DNA of 64,000 nucleotides, from NCBI RefSeq assembly GCF_018333235.1, contig NZ_BORP01000007.1:1-64000 (forward strand), read 5' to 3'. This DNA comes from Ornithinibacillus bavariensis (GTDB lineage: Bacteria > Bacillota > Bacilli > Bacillales > Amphibacillaceae). Of this stretch, positions 35,795 through 45,656 are shown piece after piece. The position numbers and the translations under genes were made by a program. The notes under the pieces were generated by a model. It did no database searches and was not told the DNA's origin. It worked only from the letters and a program-made list of their open reading frames with translations. The number at the start of each line of letters is the position of its first letter. The first letter of the stretch is position 1.

Positions 35795-38578
35795 GAACCA
35801 ATCGAGCGCTTTTTTCATTAGCTCTGCAGTTGAATTGAAAGCAATAGGTACTTGTGGTATAGATTCAGTGAAATACTTCCCATAGCGAGATTTTATTATT
35901 CTTGCGTCACAAATAAATACGATTCCTCTATCATTATTCGATCGAATAAGTCGTCCAAATCCTTGCTTAAATCGAATTACTGCATTCGGTAAAGAAAGAT
36001 CATAAAAAGCATTCTCTCCAATATTTTTCATTGCTATGGATTTTGCTTCATAAACTGGGTGATTCGGTGGCTGGAATGGTAACCGAACAATCATTAAACA
36101 TGACAAATCATCTCCAGGAATATCTACACCTTCCCAAAAAGAGCTTGTTCCAAGTAATATGGATTGATCGAAGGTTTGGAAGTTCTTCTTAAGCCTCTCC
36201 CTACTACCACTAGAAATACCTTGTGCAATTAAGACATATTTCTCGCTCTCCATTGATTCTTTTAACAAATAATACGATTTCTTAAGCATATCATAAGAGG
36301 TAAATAAGACAAGCATCCTCCCACCTGTTATTTCTGCAAGGGATAGAATTGTTTCACAAGTTGCATGAATGAAATCATCTGTATTACCGTAGGTTACATC
36401 TGGAAAGTCATTTGGAACCATTACTCTGACCTGATCAACATAAGAGAAAGGAGATGGAATTTTTTGAGTCTCAAGCCGATCACTGGAGAGACCTAATCTC
36501 TTTTGTATATATTGAAACGAATTTTTCATTGTTAAAGTCGCACTAGTTAAAATAACACTTTCCTTCACATCAAAAAAACACTCCGCTAAAATCGTTGCCA
36601 CATGTATAGGCTCACTATAGAGATATACAGCATTTTTCGCTCCATATGCCTCAATTTCAATCCACCTAACATCTTTAGTATCATTATCCATTAGGAATAA
36701 ATGTTCCAGCCCATCAATAAACGATTGTAGTATATCAATTCGAAGCTGTGTTTCCTCGATTGCATTTTTATCCGTTAATGCTTTTGATGTAATGGTCAAA
36801 AAATGAATAAGATCACGGAGATAGAAAATTATTCTAGTCGCCATTTCTTTAATGATATTCCAATATCTTTCCTGCTCTTTTCCTTCTTCGAATCGATACT
36901 GTATACGACCAACATCACTTAACACCTTTTGATTTCCAGGTTGGTCAAGTACATATTGAAAAATGGTCCGAAAGAAATCATCCATTTCATACTTTGCTAA
37001 AGACAACAGGTCATTCCAGCGATCTTTTGGCAATTTTTCCTCAATCGAAGGATTGTTAAAAAGAATTTGATCAAGCCAATTTCCATCGCCGATACTACCT
37101 ATTTGATTAAGTGCATGTTGCATATTAACATAGTCTAATTTTAGCCCATAATGTTTTGATGCTGTTTCCTCCAAATGATGTGCTTCATCAATAATCGCCT
37201 TATCATACGAAGGAAGAAATTGATAATCATTAAACATATCCGTGCATAATAAAGCATGGTTGGTAATTATAATGTCAGCAGCTTGAGCTCTTCTCCGTGC
37301 CTTCTGATAAAATGAATACTTATACCATGGTGAAGTTGGGTCAGGTCTTCCTTCAGAGTCGGCTGAAATACGCTTATAAAATAACTTACCATGAGATGGT
37401 AGATGTAGTTCATCTATATCTCCTGTTTCTGTTTCTAATAACCACACCAGAATCATTGCTTTTGTTAATGCAATATCATAATTATCCTGCTGGTGATTGT
37501 GGAGTTCATTAGCAAATTTTTCAACACTTATATAATGTTGCTTACCCTTTAGAAGTGTGACTTTAAAAGGAAAATCGACCAACCTCTTAATTAATGGAAT
37601 TTCATGCTCCAATAATTGTGATTGTAATTGCGTTGTATAGGTACTGATAACAATTCGCTTATTGGTTCTAACTGCTTCATAAACAGTGGGCAATAAATAC
37701 GCTAAAGATTTACCTGTCCCCGTTTCCGCTTCAATTAATGCATGCTTCTTCGTTTGAAAGGCATCATAAATATGTTCAGACATTACTCGCTGTCCTACTC
37801 GTTTCTCATATTTCTTCATGTTTTGAGCCATTGTACCATCTTCTTCGTACACGGAATCTAAAAAATCCCCATAGGATGAAGAAACCGTAATAGCCTCCCT
37901 CTTATCAATTAGAACATTACGAAAAGCGAGCCCCTTATGTATAATTATCTCACCTTCATCCACAGCTTGATATGCTAATTCTTCCATACGATTGGAAAAT
38001 AGCTGAAATAAATCAGACTTTAACACTTTCTCCAATTTTAATAGATGCTCTAATGTTTCATAAGGCAATGTGGATACTTTATGTTTTAATTTAATTAAAA
38101 GCTTTGCAGTCACATACGCATCAGACAGAGCACGGTGGGGGTTATCGTGTTCTATGCCTAAATAATCAGCTAATATTCCCAGTTTAAAACCAGGTGCCTG
38201 AGGGAATAATATCCTCGTTAATTCTACTGTGTCCAATACTGGATTCCCTAAGCTTCTTTTACCAATTGCAGCAAGCTCCGCATTCAAAAACCCTAAATCA
38301 AATGGTACGTTATGGGCTACGAGATAGCTATTTTCAAACATTGCTGTAATTGTATCTGCTATATCAGAGAATGTTGGTGCATCCTTAACATCTTCATCTG
38401 TTATTCCAGTTAATCTTGTTATAAAGGGTGGTATATTTATCCCAGGATTGACCATCGTCGAGAATTCCTCTGTAATTTGATCATCCTCAACTACAACGAT
38501 TCCTACTTCTATGATTTTATCTTGTTTTGCTGCGACATTTCCCGTTGTTTCGAGATCTATTACGACAAAACGATCCAA
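35792..38578 (-). CDS. dinG: DinG-type helicase with exonuclease domain
   Basis: A 928-residue two-part enzyme. The N-terminal 180 residues are a DnaQ-like 3'-5' exonuclease (DLETTG at the start, HNVPFDLGFLN, HRALSDAYVT). The rest is an XPD/DinG helicase with Walker A EAETGTGKS near residue 287, DEAHHLEE, and late motifs SFWEGVDIPG and RFKQGFGRLIRS. The iron-sulphur cysteines of some DinG proteins were not seen, as is usual for the Bacillus form. The start is TTG 38576-38578 behind AAGGTGGTGAT. It may act in replication-fork repair. Confidence 0.92.
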   Translation of the reverse strand: MDRFVVIDLETTGNVAAKQDKIIEVGIVVVEDDQITEEFSTMVNPGINIPPFITRLTGITDEDVKDAPTFSDIADTITAMFENSYLVAHNVPFDLGFLNAELAAIGKRSLGNPVLDTVELTRILFPQAPGFKLGILADYLGIEHDNPHRALSDAYVTAKLLIKLKHKVSTLPYETLEHLLKLEKVLKSDLFQLFSNRMEELAYQAVDEGEIIIHKGLAFRNVLIDKREAITVSSSYGDFLDSVYEEDGTMAQNMKKYEKRVGQRVMSEHIYDAFQTKKHALIEAETGTGKSLAYLLPTVYEAVRTNKRIVISTYTTQLQSQLLEHEIPLIKRLVDFPFKVTLLKGKQHYISVEKFANELHNHQQDNYDIALTKAMILVWLLETETGDIDELHLPSHGKLFYKRISADSEGRPDPTSPWYKYSFYQKARRRAQAADIIITNHALLCTDMFNDYQFLPSYDKAIIDEAHHLEETASKHYGLKLDYVNMQHALNQIGSIGDGNWLDQILFNNPSIEEKLPKDRWNDLLSLAKYEMDDFFRTIFQYVLDQPGNQKVLSDVGRIQYRFEEGKEQERYWNIIKEMATRIIFYLRDLIHFLTITSKALTDKNAIEETQLRIDILQSFIDGLEHLFLMDNDTKDVRWIEIEAYGAKNAVYLYSEPIHVATILAECFFDVKESVILTSATLTMKNSFQYIQKRLGLSSDRLETQKIPSPFSYVDQVRVMVPNDFPDVTYGNTDDFIHATCETILSLAEITGGRMLVLFTSYDMLKKSYYLLKESMESEKYVLIAQGISSGSRERLKKNFQTFDQSILLGTSSFWEGVDIPGDDLSCLMIVRLPFQPPNHPVYEAKSIAMKNIGENAFYDLSLPNAVIRFKQGFGRLIRSNNDRGIVFICDARIIKSRYGKYFTESIPQVPIAFNSTAELMKKALDWF

Positions 38579-38607
38579 TCCTATCACCACCTTGTTTCTA
38601 TCTATCG

Positions 38608-39600
38608 TTAGAATTTTTCAGTCTTAAACCAATCAATCTCTGCAGAATAAATCTTCTTTACTTCGCCATCTTGATATTTTGCAAGTAATGCTCCGTCATC
38701 AGCAATTCCCATAATAACCGCTTCATCAACCGATTGAAAGGATTTAATTTTGGTCTTCTCACCTATTCGATAGCCATTTTGTTCCCATCTTTGTTTTACG
38801 ATAGGAAAGCCTTTAGACATATATTCTTCATATTTCTCTTCAAAAGTGGCAAGAATACGTTGAATTAGCTCAATAATTTCCCATGCTTGCCCAGTTTCAA
38901 TTTTTAGAGAGGTAGCTCGGTTAATAATGGTATTCGGTAATTCCTTTTGTTCATGATTTACATTAATACCAAATCCTATTATGACATAATTTATTTTATC
39001 TTGCTCTGCTTGCATCTCGGTTAAGATACCAGATACTTTCTTGTCATTTAAAATAATATCATTTGGCCATTTAATCTTTGGAGCTAACTGTAATTTCTTT
39101 TGAAAGACGTCTGCTAATACAGTAGCAGTCAGTAATGTAAGTTGCGGAGCTAAATACGGCAAAATATTTGGTCTTAAAATAATGCTCATCCATATACCCT
39201 TATTTTTAGCACTATACCAATCTCGACTTAATCTACCCTTTCCGGCTGTTTGTTCATCAGCTATAACAACTGTGCCATGACCTGCACCCTCTTGTGCAAG
39301 CTGATGAGCAACAATCTGGGTAGAGGGGGTAGAAGCTTTATGGATGACCTTTTTCCCTAGCCAGTTGGTTTCTAATCCCCATTGGATGGTGTTCTCGCTC
39401 ACTTTATTTGGTGAACCAAGAATACGATACCCCTTGTTTCGCTTGGCTTCAATTTCATAACCATCCTTTTCTAGCTCTTTCATATGCTTCCAAATGGCGC
39501 TCCGTGAAATTTTTAGTTTATCTGATATTTCTTGACCAGATATATAATTATCATCTTGTAATGATAATAGCTTAATTAATTTACTTCTGGTGGATTCCAT
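38608..39600 (-). CDS. birA: Biotin-protein ligase and biotin repressor
   Basis: A 330-residue bifunctional protein: an N-terminal winged helix-turn-helix (about residues 1-60, SGQEISDKLKISRSAIWKHM) for repression of biotin genes, a central ligase domain with the biotinyl-AMP loop GKGRLSRDWYS near residue 120 and KWPNDI, and a C-terminal SH3-like domain. It attaches biotin to acetyl-CoA carboxylase and pyruvate carboxylase. The start is ATG 39598-39600 after AAAGGA; the gene overlaps the end of cca by 25 bases. Confidence 0.94.
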   Translation of the reverse strand: MESTRSKLIKLLSLQDDNYISGQEISDKLKISRSAIWKHMKELEKDGYEIEAKRNKGYRILGSPNKVSENTIQWGLETNWLGKKVIHKASTPSTQIVAHQLAQEGAGHGTVVIADEQTAGKGRLSRDWYSAKNKGIWMSIILRPNILPYLAPQLTLLTATVLADVFQKKLQLAPKIKWPNDIILNDKKVSGILTEMQAEQDKINYVIIGFGINVNHEQKELPNTIINRATSLKIETGQAWEIIELIQRILATFEEKYEEYMSKGFPIVKQRWEQNGYRIGEKTKIKSFQSVDEAVIMGIADDGALLAKYQDGEVKKIYSAEIDWFKTEKF

Positions 39601-40778
39601 TTTACCCAATCCTTTAATGTAGATTTCTCATTATTAATACTACCTAATACTATTTGTTTCTCTAATTCATTTAATTTCTTTTGTATCCATGGTCCCCTAT
39701 TCCTAGTGGGGAACATTTCAATTATATCATTTCCATTTATCAGCATTTCCTGTCTTGATGAAATGGGAAGTTCAGCTTTTAACTTATGCAAGAGAGTACA
39801 ATCAATTGTATTCGGATTAATGATATCCATTAAACGACAATATGCTTCGTGCAGGTCTGGTAACAAAAGATAAGCAAGCCATCTATCGATACCATGAATC
39901 TTCCCATACTCCAAAGCCTCATTTAGTCTTTCAGCAGTCTTCCAAGTATGATTAGAGCATTTCCATGCCTTAACAATATAGCGGATATCGATATCTGGAT
40001 TCATCTGATGTAGTAAACAAATTACTTCAGCTAATGAATGCAATGGTTTTATATGATGAAGGAATTTTTCTACAGGTGAATAGGTTTGAAAGACAGGTAA
40101 ATGTTCTTCAAGCTGTAATTCGCTAACATATTGTAATCCCATTTTGACATGATCACCAGCAAAAAGCTTTTCTAATTCCTTTGTTATTCGTTCAACTGCA
40201 AGTCCTTCTATCTCAGCCTTAACACTTACTATAGCTTGAATTGTTTCAATAGAAAGGTCAAACCCTAATTGGCTAGAAAAACGCAGTGCACGTAAGATTC
40301 GAAGCGGATCCTCTTTGAATCTCTTTTTTCCATCACCAACTGTTCGAATTACTCTCTTTTTTAAATCAGCTTTTCCACCAAATAAATCGACAATATCGCC
40401 ACTCTTATCCATTGCAAGAGCATTCATCGTAAAGTCTCTGCGTTCAAGGTCCTTATCAAGTTGATCAATAAAGGATACGGAATCAGGATGTCTTCCATCA
40501 GAGTACTCCCCTTCAACTCGAAAAGTAGTTACCTCATAGGATGTTTTATTATAGCGAACGATAACTGTTCCATGCTCAATCCCTACTGGAATTACATTAG
40601 CAAACAATCCTTGAATAACATCGGGGGTAGCAGATGTCGTTATATCAATATCACCTATCGTTCGATTTAAAATTAAATCGCGAACACATCCTCCAACAAA
40701 ATATGCCTGATACCCAGCACGTTCTATTGTTCTGATAATATGTAAAGCATCTTTAAAAGGACCCGTTAAGTCCACCAT
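39576..40778 (-). CDS. cca: CCA-adding tRNA nucleotidyltransferase
   Basis: A 400-residue class II nucleotidyltransferase that builds or repairs the CCA end of tRNAs. The head domain shows FVGGCVRDLILNR, the metal-binding DIDITTSA, RRDFTMNALAMD, and EDPLRILRALRF. The size and lack of an HD domain match the short Bacillus form that adds all three bases. The start is ATG 40776-40778 behind GAGGTGG. It is followed by birA with a 25-base overlap and preceded by bshA. Confidence 0.94.
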   Translation of the reverse strand: MVDLTGPFKDALHIIRTIERAGYQAYFVGGCVRDLILNRTIGDIDITTSATPDVIQGLFANVIPVGIEHGTVIVRYNKTSYEVTTFRVEGEYSDGRHPDSVSFIDQLDKDLERRDFTMNALAMDKSGDIVDLFGGKADLKKRVIRTVGDGKKRFKEDPLRILRALRFSSQLGFDLSIETIQAIVSVKAEIEGLAVERITKELEKLFAGDHVKMGLQYVSELQLEEHLPVFQTYSPVEKFLHHIKPLHSLAEVICLLHQMNPDIDIRYIVKAWKCSNHTWKTAERLNEALEYGKIHGIDRWLAYLLLPDLHEAYCRLMDIINPNTIDCTLLHKLKAELPISSRQEMLINGNDIIEMFPTRNRGPWIQKKLNELEKQIVLGSINNEKSTLKDWVKWNPPEVN

Positions 40779-40788
40779 AAACGCCACC

Positions 40789-41913
40789 TCATTGCCCTAA
40801 AACGTTATGATATAATTCCATATACTGCTTCAAAATGATGGATGAATGAAAATATTTTCTCACGTGTTCAAACGAATTTTTAGCAAAAATATGATGTAAT
40901 TCTTCATCCCTTAATAGCCTAATTGCATAATTAGCTGCTGTCTCAGTATCACCAAGCTCTACTAAATATCCAGTTTCATCATGAAGAATAACCTCTGGGA
41001 TTCCACCTACTTTAGTTCCAATACAAGGCACTTCACAAGCCATAGCCTCTAAAAGAACAAGCCCAAAGCTTTCTTTTTCAGACATTAATAAATTCAAATC
41101 AGCTATGGATAATAAATCGCTAATATTATTCTGTTTACCTAGAAATAATACATCTTTTTCCAGCCCTAGCTTTGTTACTAGGTTAAAGGTATTTGAATAT
41201 TCAGGGCCATCACCAACCAGTAGTAATTTTGCATTCACATGGTCTTTTATTTGTTTAAACGTTTGTACAATATCCCCTAAACGCTTTACTTTACGGAAAT
41301 TTGAAATGTGAATAACGACCTTCTCATCGGGATGAATACCGTATTGTTCTTTTATTAAATTTAAATCTTTTTTATGGTAATCCGCTTCATTTACAAAATT
41401 ATAAATGACATGAATATCTTTTTCTGTATGAATCATTTCCCTAGTTTGTGCTACTAGGTCCTGCGAAACTGCAGTTACTGCATCCGATTTTTCAATTCCA
41501 TATTTAATCATTCGGTTAAAGGTATTATCAATCCCCAATACCGTAATATCTGTCCCGTGTAAAGTAGTCACAATCTTAACATCACGCTCTGCCATGTCTC
41601 TTGCTAGAATTGCACAAATTGCATGTGGTAAGGCGTAATGGACATGTAAAATATCAAGTTCCTCTCGATCAATTACCTCTGCCATTTTTGTAGCTAATGC
41701 TAAATCATAAGGTGGATATTGAAAAACAGGATAATGGCTCATTTCTACCTCATGATAATAGATCGAAGGATACACACGGTCTAGCCGGAAAGGAACACTC
41801 GAGGTTATAAAATGAATTTCATGACCTTGTTCTGCTAAAAGTATTCCTAACTCTGTTGCAATTACACCCGATCCTCCAACTGTAGGATAACACGTAATAC
41901 CAATTTTTTTCAT
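40789..41913 (-). CDS. bshA: Bacillithiol synthesis glycosyltransferase BshA
   Basis: A 374-residue GT4-family enzyme that joins N-acetylglucosamine from UDP-GlcNAc to L-malate, the first step of bacillithiol synthesis. Family parts are [14 protein letters not shown] at the N-terminus, [17 protein letters not shown] and [18 protein letters not shown] in the C-terminal nucleotide-binding lobe. It overlaps the mgsA stop by four bases (ATGA). In B. subtilis the deacetylase gene bshB1 lies between mgsA and bshA; here it does not. Confidence 0.93.
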   Translation of the reverse strand: MKKIGITCYPTVGGSGVIATELGILLAEQGHEIHFITSSVPFRLDRVYPSIYYHEVEMSHYPVFQYPPYDLALATKMAEVIDREELDILHVHYALPHAICAILARDMAERDVKIVTTLHGTDITVLGIDNTFNRMIKYGIEKSDAVTAVSQDLVAQTREMIHTEKDIHVIYNFVNEADYHKKDLNLIKEQYGIHPDEKVVIHISNFRKVKRLGDIVQTFKQIKDHVNAKLLLVGDGPEYSNTFNLVTKLGLEKDVLFLGKQNNISDLLSIADLNLLMSEKESFGLVLLEAMACEVPCIGTKVGGIPEVILHDETGYLVELGDTETAANYAIRLLRDEELHHIFAKNSFEHVRKYFHSSIILKQYMELYHNVLGQ

Positions 41914-42326
41914 TCTCCTCTAGCCTTCTTCTGTTTTATAATTTCTCTCCAATTTAAATCTCCTCGTTCTAGTCCATGAATAAAAATCTCCGCTGAACCT
42001 AGATTTGTAGCAAGCGGTATTTCATGAACATCACAAAGACGAATTAAAGCTGTTACATCTGGTTCATGTGGCTGTGCGGTGAGTGGATCTCTAAAAAAAA
42101 TAACCATATCCATTTCATTATTTGCTACCATCGCTCCAATTTGTTGATCCCCTCCAAGCGGACCAGATTGAAATCGATGAATTACTAAACCAGTCTCATC
42201 AGTTATTCGTTTTCCAGTTGTACCTGTCGCAAATAGTTTATGCTTTTTTAATACATGCTGGTAGGCAATAGCAAAGCTTACCATTATTTGTTTTTTCTTA
42301 TCATGGGCAATAAGTGCAATATTCAT
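41910..42326 (-). CDS. mgsA: Methylglyoxal synthase
   Basis: A 138-residue enzyme converting dihydroxyacetone phosphate to methylglyoxal and phosphate. The family blocks [31 protein letters not shown] with the catalytic acidic residue nearby, and [14 protein letters not shown] are complete. It lies between dapB and bshA; bacillithiol is used to detoxify methylglyoxal, so the neighbours make functional sense. The ATG follows ACAGGAGGCCGTTAA. Confidence 0.95.
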   Translation of the reverse strand: MNIALIAHDKKKQIMVSFAIAYQHVLKKHKLFATGTTGKRITDETGLVIHRFQSGPLGGDQQIGAMVANNEMDMVIFFRDPLTAQPHEPDVTALIRLCDVHEIPLATNLGSAEIFIHGLERGDLNWREIIKQKKARGE

Positions 42327-42341
42327 TTAACGGCCTCCTGT

Positions 42342-43133
42342 TTAGGTTAAATCAAGGATATTGTCCAAACCATATACATAATCATTTAATTGCATGACTT
42401 GCTTAACTGATAATTTAATACCTTCCATAAACGACTTACGATTTATGGAATCGTGTTTAATTGTTAGAGTTTGTCCATCGCCACCAAAGATAACTTCCTG
42501 ATGAGCGACATGGCCAGGGAGTCTCACGCTATGGATGTGTACACCATCATCAGTTGCACCCCTAGCCCCTATCATCGTCTCAAGCTCGTAAATGTGACCT
42601 TGATCTCTACTTTTCCGGACTTCTTTAATCATCTCTACTGTTTTTAAAGCGGTCCCTGATGGTGCATCAATTTTTTGAGCATGGTGTTTTTCGATAATTT
42701 CTACATCTGGGAAAAATTTAGCTGCTACCTTTGAAAAATGCATCATTAATACTGCTCCGATTGCAAAATTAGGAGCAACGATACACCCTGTTTGGTTTTT
42801 TACAGCGGTATCTTGAATATCGTTAAGCTGTTGACTCGTAAAGCCAGTTGTACCAACCACACATCGAACCTTATGCTCAAGAGCCATCATAATATGATTA
42901 AAACCAGACTCTGCTACAGTTAGATCAATTAATACATCCACGTCAGGTAGTGTATAGAGACATTCTTCGAAACTTGTGAATACTGGTATATGGTTTTCTT
43001 CCATTATTGATATGGGCGACACGATTCGATCGACACATCCGATTAAAGAAAAACTAGGTTCTTCTAACACCATAGAGACTGCTTCACTACCCATACGTCC
43101 ACGTGGACCAGCTATAACGATTTTTATACTCAT
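42342..43133 (-). CDS. dapB: 4-hydroxy-tetrahydrodipicolinate reductase
   Basis: A 263-residue NAD(P)H reductase of the diaminopimelate/lysine pathway, also on the way to spore dipicolinate. The nucleotide-binding N-terminus has AGPRGRMGSEAV, and the substrate-binding block HHAQKIDAPSGTALKT is intact. The start is ATG 43131-43133 after AGGAGGAAATCTGTG, 21 codons inside the longest frame. It is followed by mgsA 15 bases later, as in B. subtilis. Confidence 0.95.
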   Translation of the reverse strand: MSIKIVIAGPRGRMGSEAVSMVLEEPSFSLIGCVDRIVSPISIMEENHIPVFTSFEECLYTLPDVDVLIDLTVAESGFNHIMMALEHKVRCVVGTTGFTSQQLNDIQDTAVKNQTGCIVAPNFAIGAVLMMHFSKVAAKFFPDVEIIEKHHAQKIDAPSGTALKTVEMIKEVRKSRDQGHIYELETMIGARGATDDGVHIHSVRLPGHVAHQEVIFGGDGQTLTIKHDSINRKSFMEGIKLSVKQVMQLNDYVYGLDNILDLT

Positions 43134-43152
43134 CACAGATTTCCTCCTAGTA

Positions 43153-43512
43153 CTAGCTATCCTTGCGTGTCCACCTATCTTTATCCCTTGTTTCAAATTT
43201 GGTCATCGAGCGATTAAAAGAATTCGATAAATCTATATGTAAGGAGTTAGCTAGGCACGTTATAACAAACAATATATCTCCTAATTCATCTTCAATTGTA
43301 TTTGCTTCTTCAGTTGGTTTTTTTGGTTTTTCCCCGTAATAATGATTTATTTCCCTAGCGAGCTCTCCCGCCTCCTCGGTCAATCTTGCCATCAAAGCCA
43401 AAGGTGAAAAATAGCCTTCTTTAAATTGACTTATATAATTATCTACCCGTTCCTGAATTTCTTTTGTAGAATAAATTGGTGATTCGATAATAATCTTCTC
43501 CTTTATTTTCAA
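43153..43512 (-). CDS. ypjD: MazG-like nucleotide pyrophosphohydrolase (YpjD)
   Basis: A 119-residue all-helical MazG-type enzyme expected to hydrolyse (d)NTPs to monophosphates. The metal-binding pattern is visible as TEEAGELARE and EDELGDILFV. The only start near a ribosome binding site is TTG 43510-43512 after AGAAGGA, with short spacing, so the exact start is uncertain. It is the first gene before dapB, as in B. subtilis. Confidence 0.88.
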   Translation of the reverse strand: MKIKEKIIIESPIYSTKEIQERVDNYISQFKEGYFSPLALMARLTEEAGELAREINHYYGEKPKKPTEEANTIEDELGDILFVITCLANSLHIDLSNSFNRSMTKFETRDKDRWTRKDS

Positions 43513-43575
43513 ATTCCTTCTTTCATGTTAGCGAATCCCAGATTATTTGACAAATTATTTAGCATAGATAAAACA

Positions 43576-43604
43576 TTGTTACAAACTGTCAAATTGATTA
43601 TAAT
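43576..43604 (+). promoter_or_regulatory. Promoter of ypjC-like gene
   Basis: TTGTTA (43576-43581), a 17-base spacer and TATAAT (43599-43604) make a good sigma-A promoter about 45 bases before the start codon. Confidence 0.65.
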
Positions 43605-43648
43605 AGAAAAAGCGCTATCAAGGTTACGGGAAAATGGAGGTATCATCA

Positions 43649-44518
43649 TTGTTTGGATTAAAAATTAAAAATATCCTATTTATTTTAATCGGATCAGCAA
43701 TTTTTTCGTTTGGAATCGTTCATTTTAATATGCAGCATAATTTAGGTGAGGGAGGCTTTACTGGTATTACCCTTATTCTTTATTTTGCTTTTAAATGGGA
43801 TCCAGCCATAACGAACATCGTTTTAAATGTCCCTGTTCTACTTATAGGATGGAAATTTTTAGGAAGAAATACGTTTTTGTATACAGTAATTGGAACCCTT
43901 TCTGTATCACTGTTTCTAAGTTTATTTCAACTAAATCCCTATCGCATCCATTTAGAGAATGACATGCTTCTGGTAGCCTTATTTGCTGGGGTTTTTATCG
44001 GTGTCGGCTTAGGAATTGTCTTTCGGTATGGTGGAACCACTGGTGGTGTAGATATTATTGCTAGAATTGTACATAAATATGTTGGTTGGAGTATGGGAAA
44101 AACGATGTTTATGTTTGACTTTGTAGTAATCGCTACTTCAGTATTTACCATTCTTCAGCTAAGACAAGGAATGTATACCTTAGTCGCTGTTTATGTTGGT
44201 GCAAGAGTAATTGATTTTATACAGGAAGGTGCGTACTCAGCTAGAGGGGCAACTATTATTTCTGCAAAAAGTGATGAAATTGCGAATCAAATTATGCAAA
44301 AAATGGAGCGTGGTGTAACTGTTCTAGATGGACGAGGCAGTTTCACAGGAGAAAAACGGGAAGTTTTGTATTGTGTAGTTGGTCGAAACGAAATTGTCAA
44401 ATTAAAAAATATCATAAATAGTATTGACCCACACGCTTTTGTTGCAGTTAGTGCCGTGCATGATGTGGCTGGAGAAGGATTTACTCTTGACGAAAATAAA
44501 AATCCAATAAATCATTAA
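43649..44518 (+). CDS. ypjC: YitT/YpjC family membrane protein
   Basis: A 289-residue protein with five to six membrane spans in the first 170 residues (DUF161) and a cytoplasmic C-terminal DUF2179 domain (about residues 200-285, GRGSFTGEKREVLYCVVGRNE). The family includes B. subtilis YpjC and YitT; transport function is suspected but not shown. I chose TTG 43649, eight bases after GGAGG; the ATG at 43634 contains that GGAGG within its own second codon. It runs opposite to its neighbours. Confidence 0.85.
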   Translation: MFGLKIKNILFILIGSAIFSFGIVHFNMQHNLGEGGFTGITLILYFAFKWDPAITNIVLNVPVLLIGWKFLGRNTFLYTVIGTLSVSLFLSLFQLNPYRIHLENDMLLVALFAGVFIGVGLGIVFRYGGTTGGVDIIARIVHKYVGWSMGKTMFMFDFVVIATSVFTILQLRQGMYTLVAVYVGARVIDFIQEGAYSARGATIISAKSDEIANQIMQKMERGVTVLDGRGSFTGEKREVLYCVVGRNEIVKLKNIINSIDPHAFVAVSAVHDVAGEGFTLDENKNPINH

Positions 44519-44553
44519 AAGGATGCTAGAGACTTGTTCTCTAGCATCCTTTT
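44517..44553. terminator. Bidirectional terminator after ypjC
   Basis: A 16-bp stem AAAAGGATGCTAGAGA with its complement TCTCTAGCATCCTTTT and a five-base loop lies between converging genes. Confidence 0.85.
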
Positions 44554-44596
44554 CCTCATGATTTCTCTTATCCATGTGAGACTTTAGCTATTCCCT

Positions 44597-45286
44597 TTAT
44601 TCCCGATTATTTGCACTTACAATAATTAGAACAAAACGTAATAGCTCAGCTACTGCCACTAATGCTGCTGCTACATAGGTCATTGCTGCAGCACTTAACA
44701 CCTTTTTGGTTTCTCGTTCTTCATTATTTCGGATTACTCCAGTAGATACAAGTTGTGCCATCGCACGATTTGATGCATCAAATTCAACTGGTAGTGTAAC
44801 TAATTGAAATAATACTGCTGCTCCCATAAAGACAACTCCAACAGTAGCCAATTCCATAACATTCAATATAAAACCAACAATTATTAAAAAGATGGATATA
44901 TTTGAGCCAAAATTAGCTATAGGAACTAATGCACTTCTAAAACGTAAGAAAGCATAAGATTCTGCATCTTGAATAGCATGTCCAACCTCATGTGCTGCCA
45001 CAGCAGATGAAGCCATAGATTGACCATGATAAATACCACTGGATAAGAAAACAGCCTTTTTACGTGGATCGTAATGATCAGTAAGCATTCCTCTAGTCTC
45101 ATGAATCTCGACATTATAGAGTCCATTATCATCTAGAATCTTTCTAGCAACCTGTGCCCCAGTCATCATAGATGAGGTAGATACCTTTGAATATTTGTTA
45201 TACGTACTTTTAACTCTTGATTGAGCCCATAACGGGATAATCATAATAAGTGCTAAATAAATTAAATAGGAACCAAATGCACCCAT
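44597..45286 (-). CDS. Zinc metallopeptidase, YugP type
   Basis: A 229-residue membrane metallopeptidase. The zinc motif HEVGH lies near residue 98; membrane spans are at about 5-22, 125-160 and 195-225. The family block FDASNRAMAQL follows. Family members are called YugP in B. subtilis, where the gene lies elsewhere in the chromosome; their substrate is not known. The start is ATG 45284-45286 behind GGAGG; an ATG three codons earlier is too close to that site. It is placed here between the ypjC and ypjB positions. Confidence 0.85.
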   Translation of the reverse strand: MGAFGSYLIYLALIMIIPLWAQSRVKSTYNKYSKVSTSSMMTGAQVARKILDDNGLYNVEIHETRGMLTDHYDPRKKAVFLSSGIYHGQSMASSAVAAHEVGHAIQDAESYAFLRFRSALVPIANFGSNISIFLIIVGFILNVMELATVGVVFMGAAVLFQLVTLPVEFDASNRAMAQLVSTGVIRNNEERETKKVLSAAAMTYVAAALVAVAELLRFVLIIVSANNRE

Positions 45287-45359
45287 TCGATTCATTCCTC
45301 CAATGAAGTAAAGTTATTTTATATAGTCAATTATAGTCAAAGTCAAAAAAACCGTCAAT

Positions 45360-45617
45360 TTATTTGTCGTTCTGTTGATCTTGTTTTGCCCTCTTTTCAC
45401 CTTTATATTTTCTCCAACTTACATAGGTTAATGTACTCATAATAGAGCCACCGACAATCAATATTAACCAATAAAAGGGAAACATTTCTTCGTTTCCCTC
45501 TCTCATCCCCCCAGGATTGGCATTAACCACCTCTCCAATAATCAAATCAATAATGACATATAATATAATCCCTATGATGATACAGATGATGGTTTTACTA
45601 ATTTTGCTATTCCTCAT
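45360..45617 (-). CDS. Short two-span membrane protein at the ypjB position
   Basis: An 85-residue protein with an N-terminal hydrophobic segment (about residues 9-28), a short loop with Pro-Gly, a second span (about residues 48-66) and a basic tail WRKYKGEKRAKQ. Its end resembles the C-terminal span of YpjB sporulation proteins, and it occupies the ypjB place between ypjA and ypjC, but YpjB is about 260 residues. It may be a strongly reduced YpjB or an unrelated small protein. The start is ATG 45615-45617 after GGGGTGAT. Confidence 0.5.
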   Translation of the reverse strand: MRNSKISKTIICIIIGIILYVIIDLIIGEVVNANPGGMREGNEEMFPFYWLILIVGGSIMSTLTYVSWRKYKGEKRAKQDQQNDK

Positions 45618-45656
45618 AGAGATCACCCCGTTGGTTAATCATCGTTATAATGTATG

